Shown piece after piece: positions 1 to 8,668 of a stretch of DNA of 64,000 nt (the stretch's first letter is position 1; every line of letters starts with the position of its first letter). The translations under genes were made by a program, and so were the position numbers. Source of the stretch: Robertmurraya kyonggiensis (GTDB taxonomy: Bacteria > Bacillota > Bacilli > Bacillales > Cytobacillaceae); NCBI RefSeq assembly GCF_005116465.1, contig NZ_SWBM01000002.1, forward strand, positions 62,001 to 126,000, written 5' to 3'. Under the pieces are notes generated by a model. It saw only the letters and a list, made by a program, of their open reading frames with translations. It did no database searches and was not told where the DNA came from.

Positions 1-1
1 G

Positions 2-2782
2 TCAGGAATGTTAATACGTGAGTTAATTGCAAGACAAGCAGCAGAGCGTATTTTAATTTTAGTTCCCCCTCTAGTATTGAAACAATGGCAGGAAGAGCTA
101 AAAGATAAGTTTGGTGAAGAGTTTACCATTGTAAATCGAAGTTTATTAAATAGCTCAAGTGAAGTAAATCCATTCGAATCACATGACAAAATAATTGCAT
201 CAATTTATTGGGCTTCACGTGAAGAAATTAAAGCATTTATTTTAAAAGCACAATTTGATTTAGTAATTGTTGATGAAGCTCATAAAATGGCTGCCTATAC
301 ACATGGCGTCAAGAAACGTAAAGTGAATCGTACGAAAATTTACCAGCTTGGTGAGAGTTTACTTCGTCATACAGAGCATTGCTTATTACTAACGGCTACA
401 CCCCATAAAGGAGATAAAGAAAATTTCCGACATTTAATGAGTTTGGTAGACCATGATATTTTTTCACGGTTAAATACAGGTGATTCTATATATGAAAAGA
501 GTAATCCTTTCGTTATTCGTCGATTAAAGGAGACAATGAAAAATTTTGATGGTACACCGTTATTCCCGAAAAGAACAACAACGACAATTACATTTGATTT
601 AAGCTATGGTGAACGTGAGCTTTATGAAGATGTAACTGCATATGCACGCGAGCATTTTAATCGAGCAAAGCAAAATAATAAACCAAACGTAGCATTTGCG
701 ATGATGATTTTGCAACGTCGCCTAAGTTCATCGCTAGATGCCATTTATTTATCACTTAAACGACGTAAAGAGAAGTTAGAAGAGTTATTAGAATCTGAGT
801 TAACGGCCAATAAATCAGTTGAGCCATTTGAATACGACGAACTTTCAACAGAAGAGCAAGAAGAAATAGAAATTTTAGTTGAAGGAGAAACGGATGTTAT
901 TGATATAGAGGAACTAAAGCTAGAAATAGAGATTCTAGATGGTTTAGTTTATAAAGCAGAGATGCTGGTAAATCAAGATATTGAACGTAAATACTTAGAG
1001 CTTGAAAACACATTATTTGGTCCGGATGGATTGCTTTCTAAAGGAGAAAAAATCCTCATCTTTACGGAATCAAAAGATACTTTATATTACCTTGAACGAA
1101 AGCTCCTACAGCATGTCCCTGAAGTTACAAAAATCGTTGGGAACTTTTCGATGGATCAACGTCGTGAACAAGTCGAGCGATTCCGAAATGATGTACAAAT
1201 CATGCTTGCTACAGATGCCGGGGGAGAATCTATCAACCTTCAATTCTGTAATCAAATGATAAACTATGATATTCCGTGGAATCCAAATCGTTTGGAGCAG
1301 CGTATGGGGCGTATACATCGGATTGGACAAAAAAATGAAGTGTTCATCTTTAATCTTGTTGCTAGAGATACACGTGAAGGAGATGTACTGATAAGGCTAC
1401 TTGATAAGATGGAACAAATGCGCACAGATTTAGGGCAAGATCAGGTATATGACTTTATTGGTGAGGTGCTTGAAGAAAATAATATTGATTTATCTCACTT
1501 AATGGAGGAAGCAATTAGCGGACGAGAAAATTTAGATAAGCTGATTGCACAAATGGAAAAAACATTATCTGAAGAACATGAACGATTATTAGAATTAGCA
1601 AAACAAGAACGTTTAGATGATTCCAGTTTTGATTTACCGGGTGCAAGACGGGCTTATCAAGAAATTTCAATTAGTAGTATGCCATCGCGGGTCTATGGTG
1701 AGTTTGTAGTAAAACAGTTTGAAGAAACACGAATTAAAGTAAATATCTCCAATGATGGTAATACAGTTCGAATTGATCGTTTCCCTAAAAATATTCGTGA
1801 ACTAATTAAGAAGCGAAAATATTCTTTAAGAACTGATGAATCATTACGGTTTACATTAAGACCAGATAAACAAACAGAAGAGTTATTTATATTACAAAAT
1901 GACCATCCATTAAAAAAATTAGCAATGGAATTAGCGAGTCAAGAGTTACAACAAGTGGCTTTACCAATTTGCACAGTAAAAACACATGTTAGTGAACCAT
2001 TAACATTAGAAATTAGCCGTATTAGTGTAGTTGATGGTACAGGACGAGAATTAGAACAAGAGTTAATGTTATTAGCTAAAAGAGAAACTGGTGAGTTCAT
2101 TCAAGTAGATTCGTATTTTCTATTCCAAAAGCAATTTGAAGTAATCAATACAGTAGGTACAGAAGATAAATCATTTAAAAAAGAATCGATTCTTCAAGCG
2201 AAAAAGATACTTCAATCTGTTCAAATGAAACGCGATGATTATTTAAATCGAAAGAGTACTTATTTACGACGTTCATTTGATGAACAAATGCAAACATTAC
2301 AGGAAAGAGTAACTAATTATTTAAGTGATAACGTAAATAATAAAAATAGCGCATTAATTAACCAAACCTATACTCAAATTGAAGACTTGGAGGAACGTAG
2401 TAAAGATCGACTTGAAAATATTGAAAGAGAAAGAAGTATTCAGTTACAGTCCATTAAGCCGATTACACAACTTCATGTACAACCAATTTTAAGTGCAGCA
2501 CGTGTTATTCCAAAAGATTTCGTAGAAGTTGTAAAAGAGTATGAATATCAAAATGGACGATTAAACATCCGTGTTAAGAATGCATTTGGCTTAGTTGATT
2601 TCACGAGTGAAGAAGCAGAGGGTAATACACGGTTTATTTTATTAACACCGTCTTTAGAGTTGCTTTCACAACAATTGGAATTAAATGATTACCGCGAATT
2701 AAATGGATCGGTATATGTTTATGTAGTAAATCAAAATAAAATTGTTGAAGAATTGAAAATGGAACAAATCATTGGAATCTAG
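2..2782 (+). CDS. SNF2-type DEAD/DEAH helicase, 5' end outside window
   Basis: ATP-dependent superfamily-2 helicase or translocase acting on nucleic acid. The frame is already open at base 2 and motif I (Walker A) is missing, so the true start lies upstream; the ATG at base 8 is internal. Visible motifs, numbered from that ATG, are the Ia-like LVPPLVLKQW near residue 18, DEAH at 89-92, TATPHKGD near 129, the Snf2-type ATDAGGESINL near 400 and QRMGRIHRIGQ near 435. A charged, coiled-coil-rich region follows. The last ~90 residues form a small alpha/beta domain faintly reminiscent of DUF3883. Such long helicases are frequent in bacterial defence islands (DISARM DrmD is one kind), but no other DISARM gene is beside it. 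Family call firm, role inferred. Confidence 0.85.
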   Translation, partial: SGMLIRELIARQAAERILILVPPLVLKQWQEELKDKFGEEFTIVNRSLLNSSSEVNPFESHDKIIASIYWASREEIKAFILKAQFDLVIVDEAHKMAAYTHGVKKRKVNRTKIYQLGESLLRHTEHCLLLTATPHKGDKENFRHLMSLVDHDIFSRLNTGDSIYEKSNPFVIRRLKETMKNFDGTPLFPKRTTTTITFDLSYGERELYEDVTAYAREHFNRAKQNNKPNVAFAMMILQRRLSSSLDAIYLSLKRRKEKLEELLESELTANKSVEPFEYDELSTEEQEEIEILVEGETDVIDIEELKLEIEILDGLVYKAEMLVNQDIERKYLELENTLFGPDGLLSKGEKILIFTESKDTLYYLERKLLQHVPEVTKIVGNFSMDQRREQVERFRNDVQIMLATDAGGESINLQFCNQMINYDIPWNPNRLEQRMGRIHRIGQKNEVFIFNLVARDTREGDVLIRLLDKMEQMRTDLGQDQVYDFIGEVLEENNIDLSHLMEEAISGRENLDKLIAQMEKTLSEEHERLLELAKQERLDDSSFDLPGARRAYQEISISSMPSRVYGEFVVKQFEETRIKVNISNDGNTVRIDRFPKNIRELIKKRKYSLRTDESLRFTLRPDKQTEELFILQNDHPLKKLAMELASQELQQVALPICTVKTHVSEPLTLEISRISVVDGTGRELEQELMLLAKRETGEFIQVDSYFLFQKQFEVINTVGTEDKSFKKESILQAKKILQSVQMKRDDYLNRKSTYLRRSFDEQMQTLQERVTNYLSDNVNNKNSALINQTYTQIEDLEERSKDRLENIERERSIQLQSIKPITQLHVQPILSAARVIPKDFVEVVKEYEYQNGRLNIRVKNAFGLVDFTSEEAEGNTRFILLTPSLELLSQQLELNDYRELNGSVYVYVVNQNKIVEELKMEQIIGI

Positions 2783-2943
2783 TTAGAGAGAAAGTTATTT
2801 GATATAAAAACTTCATTTTTCTCAAGAAGAGGTATTAAATAATCTAAAAATTTGAATCAATGCTTAGTAAATATTTATTTGATCAATTGTAGAGAAAGTA
2901 AATAATATTATCGAATTAATGCTGGTAAATTGAAAATTAGATT

Positions 2944-2980
2944 AAGAGTGCGAAAATAGATATTATAGCACTCTTATTTT
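2944..2980 (+). terminator. Hairpin terminator after the helicase gene
   Basis: AAGAGTGC (2944-2951) pairs with GCACTCTT (2968-2975) and is followed by ATTTTATT. It probably ends the helicase transcript. Confidence 0.55.
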
Positions 2981-3032
2981 ATTCAGTTACATAAATTGTC
3001 TGTTAGCAATAAAACCTTTTAACGAAATGCAC

Positions 3033-3441
3033 AAGGTAAAGAGAGTACACTAAAATGGAGAACTTTTTAAGATGAATGCGCTGATAATACATATGTTAGG
3101 GGGAAATCCAGAATAATTGCTAACAGCGGATGTACATAAGGTAAAGAGAGTACACCAAAATGGAGAACTTTTTAAGATAAAATGCGCTGATAAGAGAGAT
3201 CTTAGGAAAAAACCTATTATAAATGCTATCAGCCGGATGTTTATAAGGTAAGAGGGTACACCGAAATGGAGAACTTTTTAAGAGAAAATGTACAAAAAGA
3301 GTACTTCATGGATAAAAAACCGTTCAACTACTACCAGCCAGCGAGGTGTTTACAAGGCAAGAGAGTACACCAAAATGGAGAACTTTTTAGGAGGAAGTAT
3401 ATACAAAAGCCAGTTATTCATAAGACTAGAATAACTGGCTT
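3033..3441. repeat. Array of four ~107-bp imperfect repeats with hairpin-forming spacers
   Basis: A ~40-bp core beginning AAGGTAAAGAGAGTACACCA and ending ATGGAGAACTTTTTAAGA occurs at 3033-3072, 3138-3177, 3245-3283 and 3354-3393, giving steps of 105, 107 and 109 bp. Spacers differ but tend to carry inverted arms: CGCTGATA/TAACAGCG (one mismatch) after copy 1, GCTGATA/TATCAGC after copy 2, and a perfect 13-bp hairpin after copy 4 (3407-3419 with 3429-3441). Every core contains an ATG reading MENFL; copies 1 and 2 stop after MENFLR. I do not recognise the repeat. The last hairpin overlaps the 3' end of the convergent replication-relaxation gene and may serve as its terminator. Confidence 0.8.
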
Positions 3442-4991
3442 ATATCGATCTGCTTCTTATTAGCATTGTAAAGAAGGAGTTTACCGTTGGATATTTCATC
3501 TATAGCAGCGAATACTATATTGTCTATATTCATTCCGTTGTTATCAACTATTTCGTTTGTTATCTTATTGGTGTTTACTTTCTTTGTTTTCCGAATGACA
3601 TCATTAACTAGTTCTTCTTTTCTTTTATACAATGCCAAGATCTTTGCAGTGTATTTGAACCGACCATTGGCTGTAGGAACTGCATAATATGCCAACCTCT
3701 CCATGTCTTTTACGTTTCCTTCTCTAATAAATACAGGAATAAAGTATTGTTCGTATTTATCTTCTGTATCCTGATAGTATCTAAACAAAAAATCTGGAAT
3801 AAAGTTTAGACTGTTTGTCGATATGCCAAGAGTTGGATAAAAGTGTTTACCGACAACCATAAACTTTAAATTTTTCCAATTCGGTTTCAACCCTGCCTTA
3901 ATTAAAGTGATAAATGTTTTTTTGTAAACTTCATAGGAATATGATTTTATGTTATTGATCAGTTCTAGATATACTGCTTCAACAACTGTGTAAAATCTTT
4001 TCATACCGGTAACATAAACCTCAATTTTCCAGTCTTTGTAGTCGTTCATATGAGCAATTTCATGTTTTAGGTTGGCAATACGAATGTCTTTGTTGCTATG
4101 GATGTTCTTGGTTATTACCACATCACTATCATCCATTAAAGCGAAGATGACTTTGTGGTTATGCTCTCTATCGTTCTTAGCCAACTCTTCATATCGGTAC
4201 AGTTTTCCTTCGATAGATCTAACATCATGCTTTTCGATTATCGTATTGGTATGATCACGTTTAGTTTTTATTTTTTCATTTCCACTATCCACTTCGATGT
4301 AGAGGTATGTGTCCCTAATTTTGAATATCCAATCTGGTATTAATCCAGTCTTTTCACCAAGTTGATTATTAATAAGGGTGAATTCCTGTGGGACAAAAGA
4401 TTGCAGCACATCTAATTCTTTGTGTCTGTCGATGAATGTAGCCTTGTACTGTGATAACGATTTTAATGGAGGAATAAAATCATTACCGAAGTTTTGTTTC
4501 TTAAAGATAATGATAGGTTCTTCTAACTCTTCATCCTTATCTTCTCTGAACGGAATAACATATTTTCCTCCATCAGCAATATAAAAAGGCTCTTTTTGAC
4601 TAACGCATTTTAAAACTTCTATAACAGATTGTTTAATAGCGAGGGTATGATCTAAGTTGCTTTTTGCTTGATATTTCAGTTTTTCTTCCATACCCAAGTA
4701 GCCGAGTTTTTTGAGAATTGTTTGGCCTGCAGGTGTTAAGTTGATAATTGCCATTTCATATCCATTTTGCATTTTTTCTTTACTTTTTTCTACAATGTTA
4801 GCATTGTCCCAACGACTCATTTTTCTACGGAAAGCAGCATCACTTATATGTTTTAAGAGAGAGTAAAATTCATAAAACTGAGGTTGTGATAATATGCCCT
4901 GTTCGTTCAAGAAAAGAAGTGCGTATATATCGACGCTTTCTAATTGAATACGCCGTTTTTTCGATTTAGATAAATAATAATATACTTTCAA
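3426..4991 (-). CDS. Replication-relaxation family protein (Replic_Relax)
   Basis: 521-residue protein. The N-terminal ~110 residues look like a winged helix (LLFLNEQGILSQPQFYEF, later LTPAGQTILKKLGY), followed by the family-typical DHTLAIKQSVIEVL. Replic_Relax proteins are found on Gram-positive plasmids and integrative elements, where they are linked to replication or relaxosome functions; the exact activity is not established. A nuclease-like middle part is possible (PDWIFKIRDTYLYIEVDSG resembles a PD-(D/E)XK core with E-x-D), which is my inference. The gene is convergent with the helicase and lies ahead of other element-type genes, supporting an integrated mobile element here. Confidence 0.7.
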   Translation of the reverse strand: MKVYYYLSKSKKRRIQLESVDIYALLFLNEQGILSQPQFYEFYSLLKHISDAAFRRKMSRWDNANIVEKSKEKMQNGYEMAIINLTPAGQTILKKLGYLGMEEKLKYQAKSNLDHTLAIKQSVIEVLKCVSQKEPFYIADGGKYVIPFREDKDEELEEPIIIFKKQNFGNDFIPPLKSLSQYKATFIDRHKELDVLQSFVPQEFTLINNQLGEKTGLIPDWIFKIRDTYLYIEVDSGNEKIKTKRDHTNTIIEKHDVRSIEGKLYRYEELAKNDREHNHKVIFALMDDSDVVITKNIHSNKDIRIANLKHEIAHMNDYKDWKIEVYVTGMKRFYTVVEAVYLELINNIKSYSYEVYKKTFITLIKAGLKPNWKNLKFMVVGKHFYPTLGISTNSLNFIPDFLFRYYQDTEDKYEQYFIPVFIREGNVKDMERLAYYAVPTANGRFKYTAKILALYKRKEELVNDVIRKTKKVNTNKITNEIVDNNGMNIDNIVFAAIDEISNGKLLLYNANKKQIDISQLF

Positions 4992-5070
4992 ATGACTATT
5001 CTCCTTTTTTCCTTACAAAAGATAAAGGCACACTCCTTAGAGGAAAATGTGCCATCGGGTTATTCGTTCT

Positions 5071-5640
5071 CTATGAAGTTAGCAAGTGTTTGTTATACTG
5101 CTTTAAAAACTCATAAAAGGTGTTATTATCCATTTCCTTTATGCTTTCACATTCGCAATTTTTTTGTTGACTGTTTTCTTTATTGCTAAGGGATCTTGAA
5201 TTATTGATGGCTTTTTTATCTTCAATAATTTCTTTGATAGAGAAGGTTTGACTGAAGATATCTATATTCCATTCGACATATACATTTGTGAATTTACTCT
5301 TTGCCTTCTCAATTTCAATATGGTCACCTAAAAATATTTTGTGGCTTACCTCAGTTTCAGTCTCGAAAAGATCGATAACATTTTTAAGTGAATATTCATG
5401 AATGAATCCAAGCCCAGAAAAACAGTACATGCCTTCCCCTTTCCAAGATATTTTCAAGGAAAGGTTTTCATCAATATCTTTGTCCTTCTCATCAATGTAA
5501 TTTTCATCTATTAAAAATTGCAACGCTTGCTCTTCTAGATCCTTAACATTTGTTACATAAAATTTTCCTTGATAATTCTCTTCATTAATTAGCATTAGCT
5601 CTTCGTAAAGCGCATCATAATCCTTTTTATTTAATATCAC
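5071..5640 (-). CDS. Hypothetical protein, 189 aa
   Basis: Acidic soluble protein without signal peptide or membrane segment. The middle is beta-rich (SLKISWKGEGMYCFSGLGF) and the C-terminus contains a Ser/Asn/Lys-rich linker followed by a short helix (NNTFYEFLKQYNKHLL). I recognise no family. It lies 79 bp upstream of the replication-relaxation gene on the same strand and may be in the same transcription unit. The ATG at 5640 is preceded by GGAGGAATC-like bases, an acceptable ribosome-binding site. Confidence 0.5.
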   Translation of the reverse strand: MILNKKDYDALYEELMLINEENYQGKFYVTNVKDLEEQALQFLIDENYIDEKDKDIDENLSLKISWKGEGMYCFSGLGFIHEYSLKNVIDLFETETEVSHKIFLGDHIEIEKAKSKFTNVYVEWNIDIFSQTFSIKEIIEDKKAINNSRSLSNKENSQQKNCECESIKEMDNNTFYEFLKQYNKHLLTS

Positions 5641-5675
5641 ATAGATTCCTCCAATATATTTTAATCAAAAATAAA

Positions 5676-5735
5676 AGCCCCATAATGACGTTTAAACGCA
5701 ATAGTACGTTTGTTTAAACTCAGCAATGGGGCTTT
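5676..5735. terminator. Long-range hairpin with two GTTTAAAC boxes in its loop
   Basis: AAAGCCCCAT (5676-5685) pairs perfectly with ATGGGGCTTT (5726-5735). The 40-nt loop contains CGTTTAAACG (5691-5700) and GTTTAAAC (5712-5719). It could terminate transcription of the small membrane gene on the minus strand, but the loop is unusually large and ordered for a plain terminator. Confidence 0.5.
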
Positions 5736-5835
5736 CCCTTATTCCGTTTTAAATTTATATAAATTACACGTAACGACGATTTTATGAATGGTTTAATTAA
5801 AATGACATGTCACTTAAAGGAAGTTAAAAAGTGTT

Positions 5836-6048
5836 TTACTTTCTTCTGCCGGAGAACCACCTATCCCAAAGTTCTTGAAATAGTGTATTTCTTTTTATCA
5901 TGACAACATATCCAATTGCAAGCATAGCAACAGCAACAGGCTGAACAGGGAGGCCAACGAAAATGTTAACAACAATTGTATATGTCAGAGCCACAGTAAA
6001 ACAGATACCTAGGATGTTAGCGTATAGTATTATTTTGTTGAAGTCCAT
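5836..6048 (-). CDS. Small membrane protein, 70 aa
   Basis: Two hydrophobic segments (about residues 6-30 and 34-52) are followed by a basic tail ending WFSGRRK, so a two-span membrane protein with a positive, probably cytoplasmic, C-terminus. The start ATG has an excellent Shine-Dalgarno (AAGGGAGGACAGCTC before ATG). No family recognised. Small two-span proteins of this kind are common on conjugative elements and phages, but nothing here proves such a role. Confidence 0.6.
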   Translation of the reverse strand: MDFNKIILYANILGICFTVALTYTIVVNIFVGLPVQPVAVAMLAIGYVVMIKRNTLFQELWDRWFSGRRK

Positions 6049-6167
6049 GAGCTGTCCTCCCTTAAATTATATCCTGACTATATTTCCCGATTATAAATCA
6101 GGAGCATCCTAGTAACAATCTAGTAAAGGTTATTGGATGCGATTAATTTGTGTAGGTTTAATTTATA

Positions 6168-6305
6168 TCAAAAAGGTCTTTCTTTTTCTATATAGTCGGC
6201 ATTTAAAAGGATTGTCCATATGGCACATAAACCATTGATATTACTGGTATTAGACAAAGAGATAGTATATTCGTTGAACGGACCCCTATAACGGATATAC
6301 TTCAA
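6168..6305 (-). CDS. Possible 45-aa ORF, or in-frame extension of the upstream gene
   Basis: After the TAA stop of the 185-aa gene upstream, the same frame stays open for 71 sense codons to a TGA at 6168-6170. Within it a TTG at 6305 lies 11 nt after AAAAAGGAG (6317-6325) and would give a 45-aa protein beginning MKYIRYRGPFNEYTISL. It may be a separate small gene or the severed C-terminal part of the upstream protein. No family recognised. It also accounts for most of the gene-free stretch 6049-6383. Confidence 0.3.
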   Translation of the reverse strand: MKYIRYRGPFNEYTISLSNTSNINGLCAIWTILLNADYIEKERPF

Positions 6306-6383
6306 CGTGCATAGTTCTCCTTTTTGTTGCTTGAAAAGCTCGCTTGATCTAGCTTTAATATGCTTCTTTACACTATAAGTTTC

Positions 6384-6941
6384 TTATTGGAAATTGCCAT
6401 CATATAAATCTAAAAAGGTCTCAAGTGCTTTGTTAACAATAAACTTCTTCTCAAGTCCACTAGTGTTGGCAAAGTCGTCTAGTCGCTGCATTACATGCTC
6501 TTGGACTGGAACGTTCAGCTGTTTTGTTAAGGAATCTGTATTCCTATAAGCAGCATGTTCAAACAGAAGTTTTCCAAACAATTCGTATTTTAGCGTTTCA
6601 GTCTTCCTTTCATAATTCCCTTTTATATATTCTTCCGCAATTTTCTTTAGGGTGGTTATTTCCTGTTCATTCAAATCGAAATTTTCAAAGGTGGTTTTTG
6701 ATCTATCTTTTGAATAAGATATTGTCCAAAATTGCTTAGTAAGGATTCTTGGATCAATTTTGGTGAAGTTCCATGCGCCGTTAATCTCACAGGTGGCTCC
6801 AACGGCTTTTAATCTATTAGAAACAGTAGAAGCAGCTTTGTAGCCTTTCGAGTTACAGATTTCTTGTTCTGTAGTTCCACCTTCAATTAATGAAATGATA
6901 TCTTGTAAAGTTGCTTTGTCGATGTCTATCTCTATCTCCAT
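6384..6941 (-). CDS. HTH plus ribbon-helix-helix-like DNA-binding protein
   Basis: 185 aa. The N-terminal ~60 residues look like a helix-turn-helix (ATLQDIISLIEGGTTEQEI, then YKAASTVSNRLKAVGA). The C-terminal ~45 residues (LNVPVQEHVMQRLDDFANTS, then FIVNKALETFLDLY) read like a CopG/Arc ribbon-helix-helix with a beta strand and two helices. It is probably a regulator or partition-type protein of the surrounding element. The region upstream is very AT-rich and could hold its operator. The frame continues past its TAA stop, so the gene may be truncated. Function inferred from fold impressions only. Confidence 0.45.
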   Translation of the reverse strand: MEIEIDIDKATLQDIISLIEGGTTEQEICNSKGYKAASTVSNRLKAVGATCEINGAWNFTKIDPRILTKQFWTISYSKDRSKTTFENFDLNEQEITTLKKIAEEYIKGNYERKTETLKYELFGKLLFEHAAYRNTDSLTKQLNVPVQEHVMQRLDDFANTSGLEKKFIVNKALETFLDLYDGNFQ

Positions 6942-7368
6942 TTTAATTATTCCCTCCTTTCATTTAAAGGTAAAAACATTTTAGCTTGGATTTTAGCTTA
7001 TTCGAATAGAGAGAATAAAAAAATTTACTTTAGCTTAATTTTCATTAGTTTATTTGTTATTAGAATTAAATAAATAGAAATTTAGTCTTTTCTAATAAAT
7101 TCAATTAAGTTAGTGGACAACTTTATTTAAGTTAAATACAACTTAATTGAAAGTTATGTATGACTTAGGAAGATAAGGCCTTAATTAGAAGTTAGTACTT
7201 GACCAAGATAGACTTTTTTAAGAACTATATATGGATAAAGGGAGAAAGAATAAACAGATTTTTCATTTGATAAAATCCTAATCTCTTTTGAAAACAAAAA
7301 GGTTTATAATAATAATTGGTTAAATACCAGAACTTAACCAATTATTATTAGCGATGGAGATGACCTTA
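6942..7368. other. AT-rich divergent intergenic region
   Basis: About 430 bp between the divergent HTH/RHH gene and the PLD-like gene, rich in TTAAG/AATTAAG repeats (for example around 7040-7190). No ORF is visible. It contains the 16-bp inverted repeat annotated separately and presumably both promoters. Confidence 0.6.
7308..7349. promoter_or_regulatory. Perfect 16-bp inverted repeat in the 5' leader of the PLD-like gene
   Basis: AATAATAATTGGTTAA (7308-7323) is an exact inverted repeat of 7334-7349 with a 10-nt loop. It ends 4 bp before the first ATG (7354) and 6 bp before the GGAG (7356-7359) likely to drive the TTG start at 7369. It could be a repressor operator or an mRNA hairpin gating translation. 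Confidence 0.65.
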
Positions 7369-8460
7369 TTGAGAAAAGAAATCGAAATTACTAATGCAAA
7401 AATTGTTATGACTAGAGATGAACTTGGTTACAGTGAGGTCCTAGAGGATTTTTCAACTGCGGAATTTATATACATCGTGACCTACAATATATCCGGTAAT
7501 AATCCGACATTGCTTGATAAGCTAAAAGAAGCCAGCGAAGATACTGAAATTAAGGTTTTTACCAATATACCGAGCCGATTTAATTCTTATTTTGCTGATT
7601 GGGCATCTTCAAAGGCTAGAACTCAAATTAATACGTATCTCACTAGGTTAAACCCTGACCAGTTTAATGAATTTTTTTCGAGCTATTTCGTTTTTAATAA
7701 TCATGCAAAAATCATTATGACGAATAATATTGCATATATTGGTTCTTCTAATTTTTCATCTGAATCAGCTAATAGTATTGAAGCAGGAGTTATTATTAAA
7801 GATGAACAAGCAATATTACAACTAAAAGATATGGTTAATAACGAAGTAGAGTCGCAAGCAGAATCATATTACGCTTATGATATTCTTCCACTAATATTCC
7901 ATGCTAGAGAACTCGAAGAAATAAGAACCTTCCTTAGTGAAAATATATGGGGTTTATGGGACATGCATGGTGTAGAACAAGGACAATATTATAAAGGAGT
8001 TAATATTATTCTTGATACAAAAATTATAGCAGCATTCAAGAATTTAACAGTTGATATAGAAAGTACCCTGTCTGAGTTAATCCAAGAAATTGAGTCAAAA
8101 GAGGAAGACCAATTAATTTGTTCAGAAAATGTAGTTATTGAACAAATACTGGATCTAAAAAACACTATTAGCAGTTATGAAATTGATCAAGAAGTGGTTG
8201 ATTTTCTTGAATTTGATGAATCAAGTTATATTAACAAGGAGATGCACGAAAACGCAATCCTTATGACAGAAGATGTATTAGATGAGTATGTACATGACTT
8301 TACGCAACGAGCCTTTGAGATTAAAGACGAACTGGCTACTGAGGCACATGCAGGATTTATTGAATTCGAGTCTTTTTTAACTTCAGCAATTGAGTTACTA
8401 TCAGCACGAATAGAAGATCTACGCTCCCTAATTAATTATAGAATTGATAATACAAGGTAG
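7369..8460 (+). CDS. Phospholipase D-like (HKD) domain protein
   Basis: About 363 aa. One PLD/HKD active-site motif is visible: NNHAKIIMTNNIAYIGSSNF followed by an EAGVIIKD strand, so a single-HKD phosphodiesterase that would act as a dimer on a phosphodiester such as DNA or lipid. The C-terminal ~170 residues are acidic and helical. Start: TTG at 7369 is preferred because GGAG sits 9 nt before it, while the in-frame ATG at 7354 has no ribosome-binding site and abuts an inverted repeat. PLD nucleases occur in defence systems (DISARM DrmC) and restriction enzymes, but no partner gene is adjacent. It is followed by a strong terminator. Confidence 0.65.
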   Translation: MRKEIEITNAKIVMTRDELGYSEVLEDFSTAEFIYIVTYNISGNNPTLLDKLKEASEDTEIKVFTNIPSRFNSYFADWASSKARTQINTYLTRLNPDQFNEFFSSYFVFNNHAKIIMTNNIAYIGSSNFSSESANSIEAGVIIKDEQAILQLKDMVNNEVESQAESYYAYDILPLIFHARELEEIRTFLSENIWGLWDMHGVEQGQYYKGVNIILDTKIIAAFKNLTVDIESTLSELIQEIESKEEDQLICSENVVIEQILDLKNTISSYEIDQEVVDFLEFDESSYINKEMHENAILMTEDVLDEYVHDFTQRAFEIKDELATEAHAGFIEFESFLTSAIELLSARIEDLRSLINYRIDNTR

Positions 8461-8580
8461 TTAAAAGTTTTTTAAAGACATACTAAAAAGAGGGGGAGGA
8501 TTTTAAAGGAGTTTTTAATAATAATTGTTGTCATAATAATAAGTACTAGTAAAAGTTTATTATATGATTATATGAATTAG

Positions 8581-8625
8581 GGGAATGAGGGAACTTTAGG
8601 ATTCTCTCATTCCCTTGTTTTTGAG
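8581..8625 (+). terminator. Terminator after the PLD-like gene
   Basis: GGGAATGAGGGA (from 8581) pairs with TCTCTCATTCCC (to about 8614, one mismatch) and is followed by TTGTTTTTG. It lies between convergent genes and may act in both directions. Confidence 0.65.
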
Positions 8626-8668
8626 TAGGGATATCAATAGTTTACAGTATTTTAGGGAGGTTAGGACC

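Noticed and set aside
3033-3441. CRISPR array
   Set aside because: Cores of ~40 bp with ~67-bp partly related spacers, only four units and no cas genes.
3266-3463. 65-codon plus-strand ORF starting MENFLRENVQ
   Set aside because: It merely runs out of the third repeat core; copies 1 and 2 stop after six codons, and there is no good ribosome-binding site.
2-8460. DISARM defence system (SNF2 helicase plus PLD protein)
   Set aside because: The two genes are 4.6 kb apart with unrelated genes between, and no DrmA, DrmB or methyltransferase gene is present in the window.
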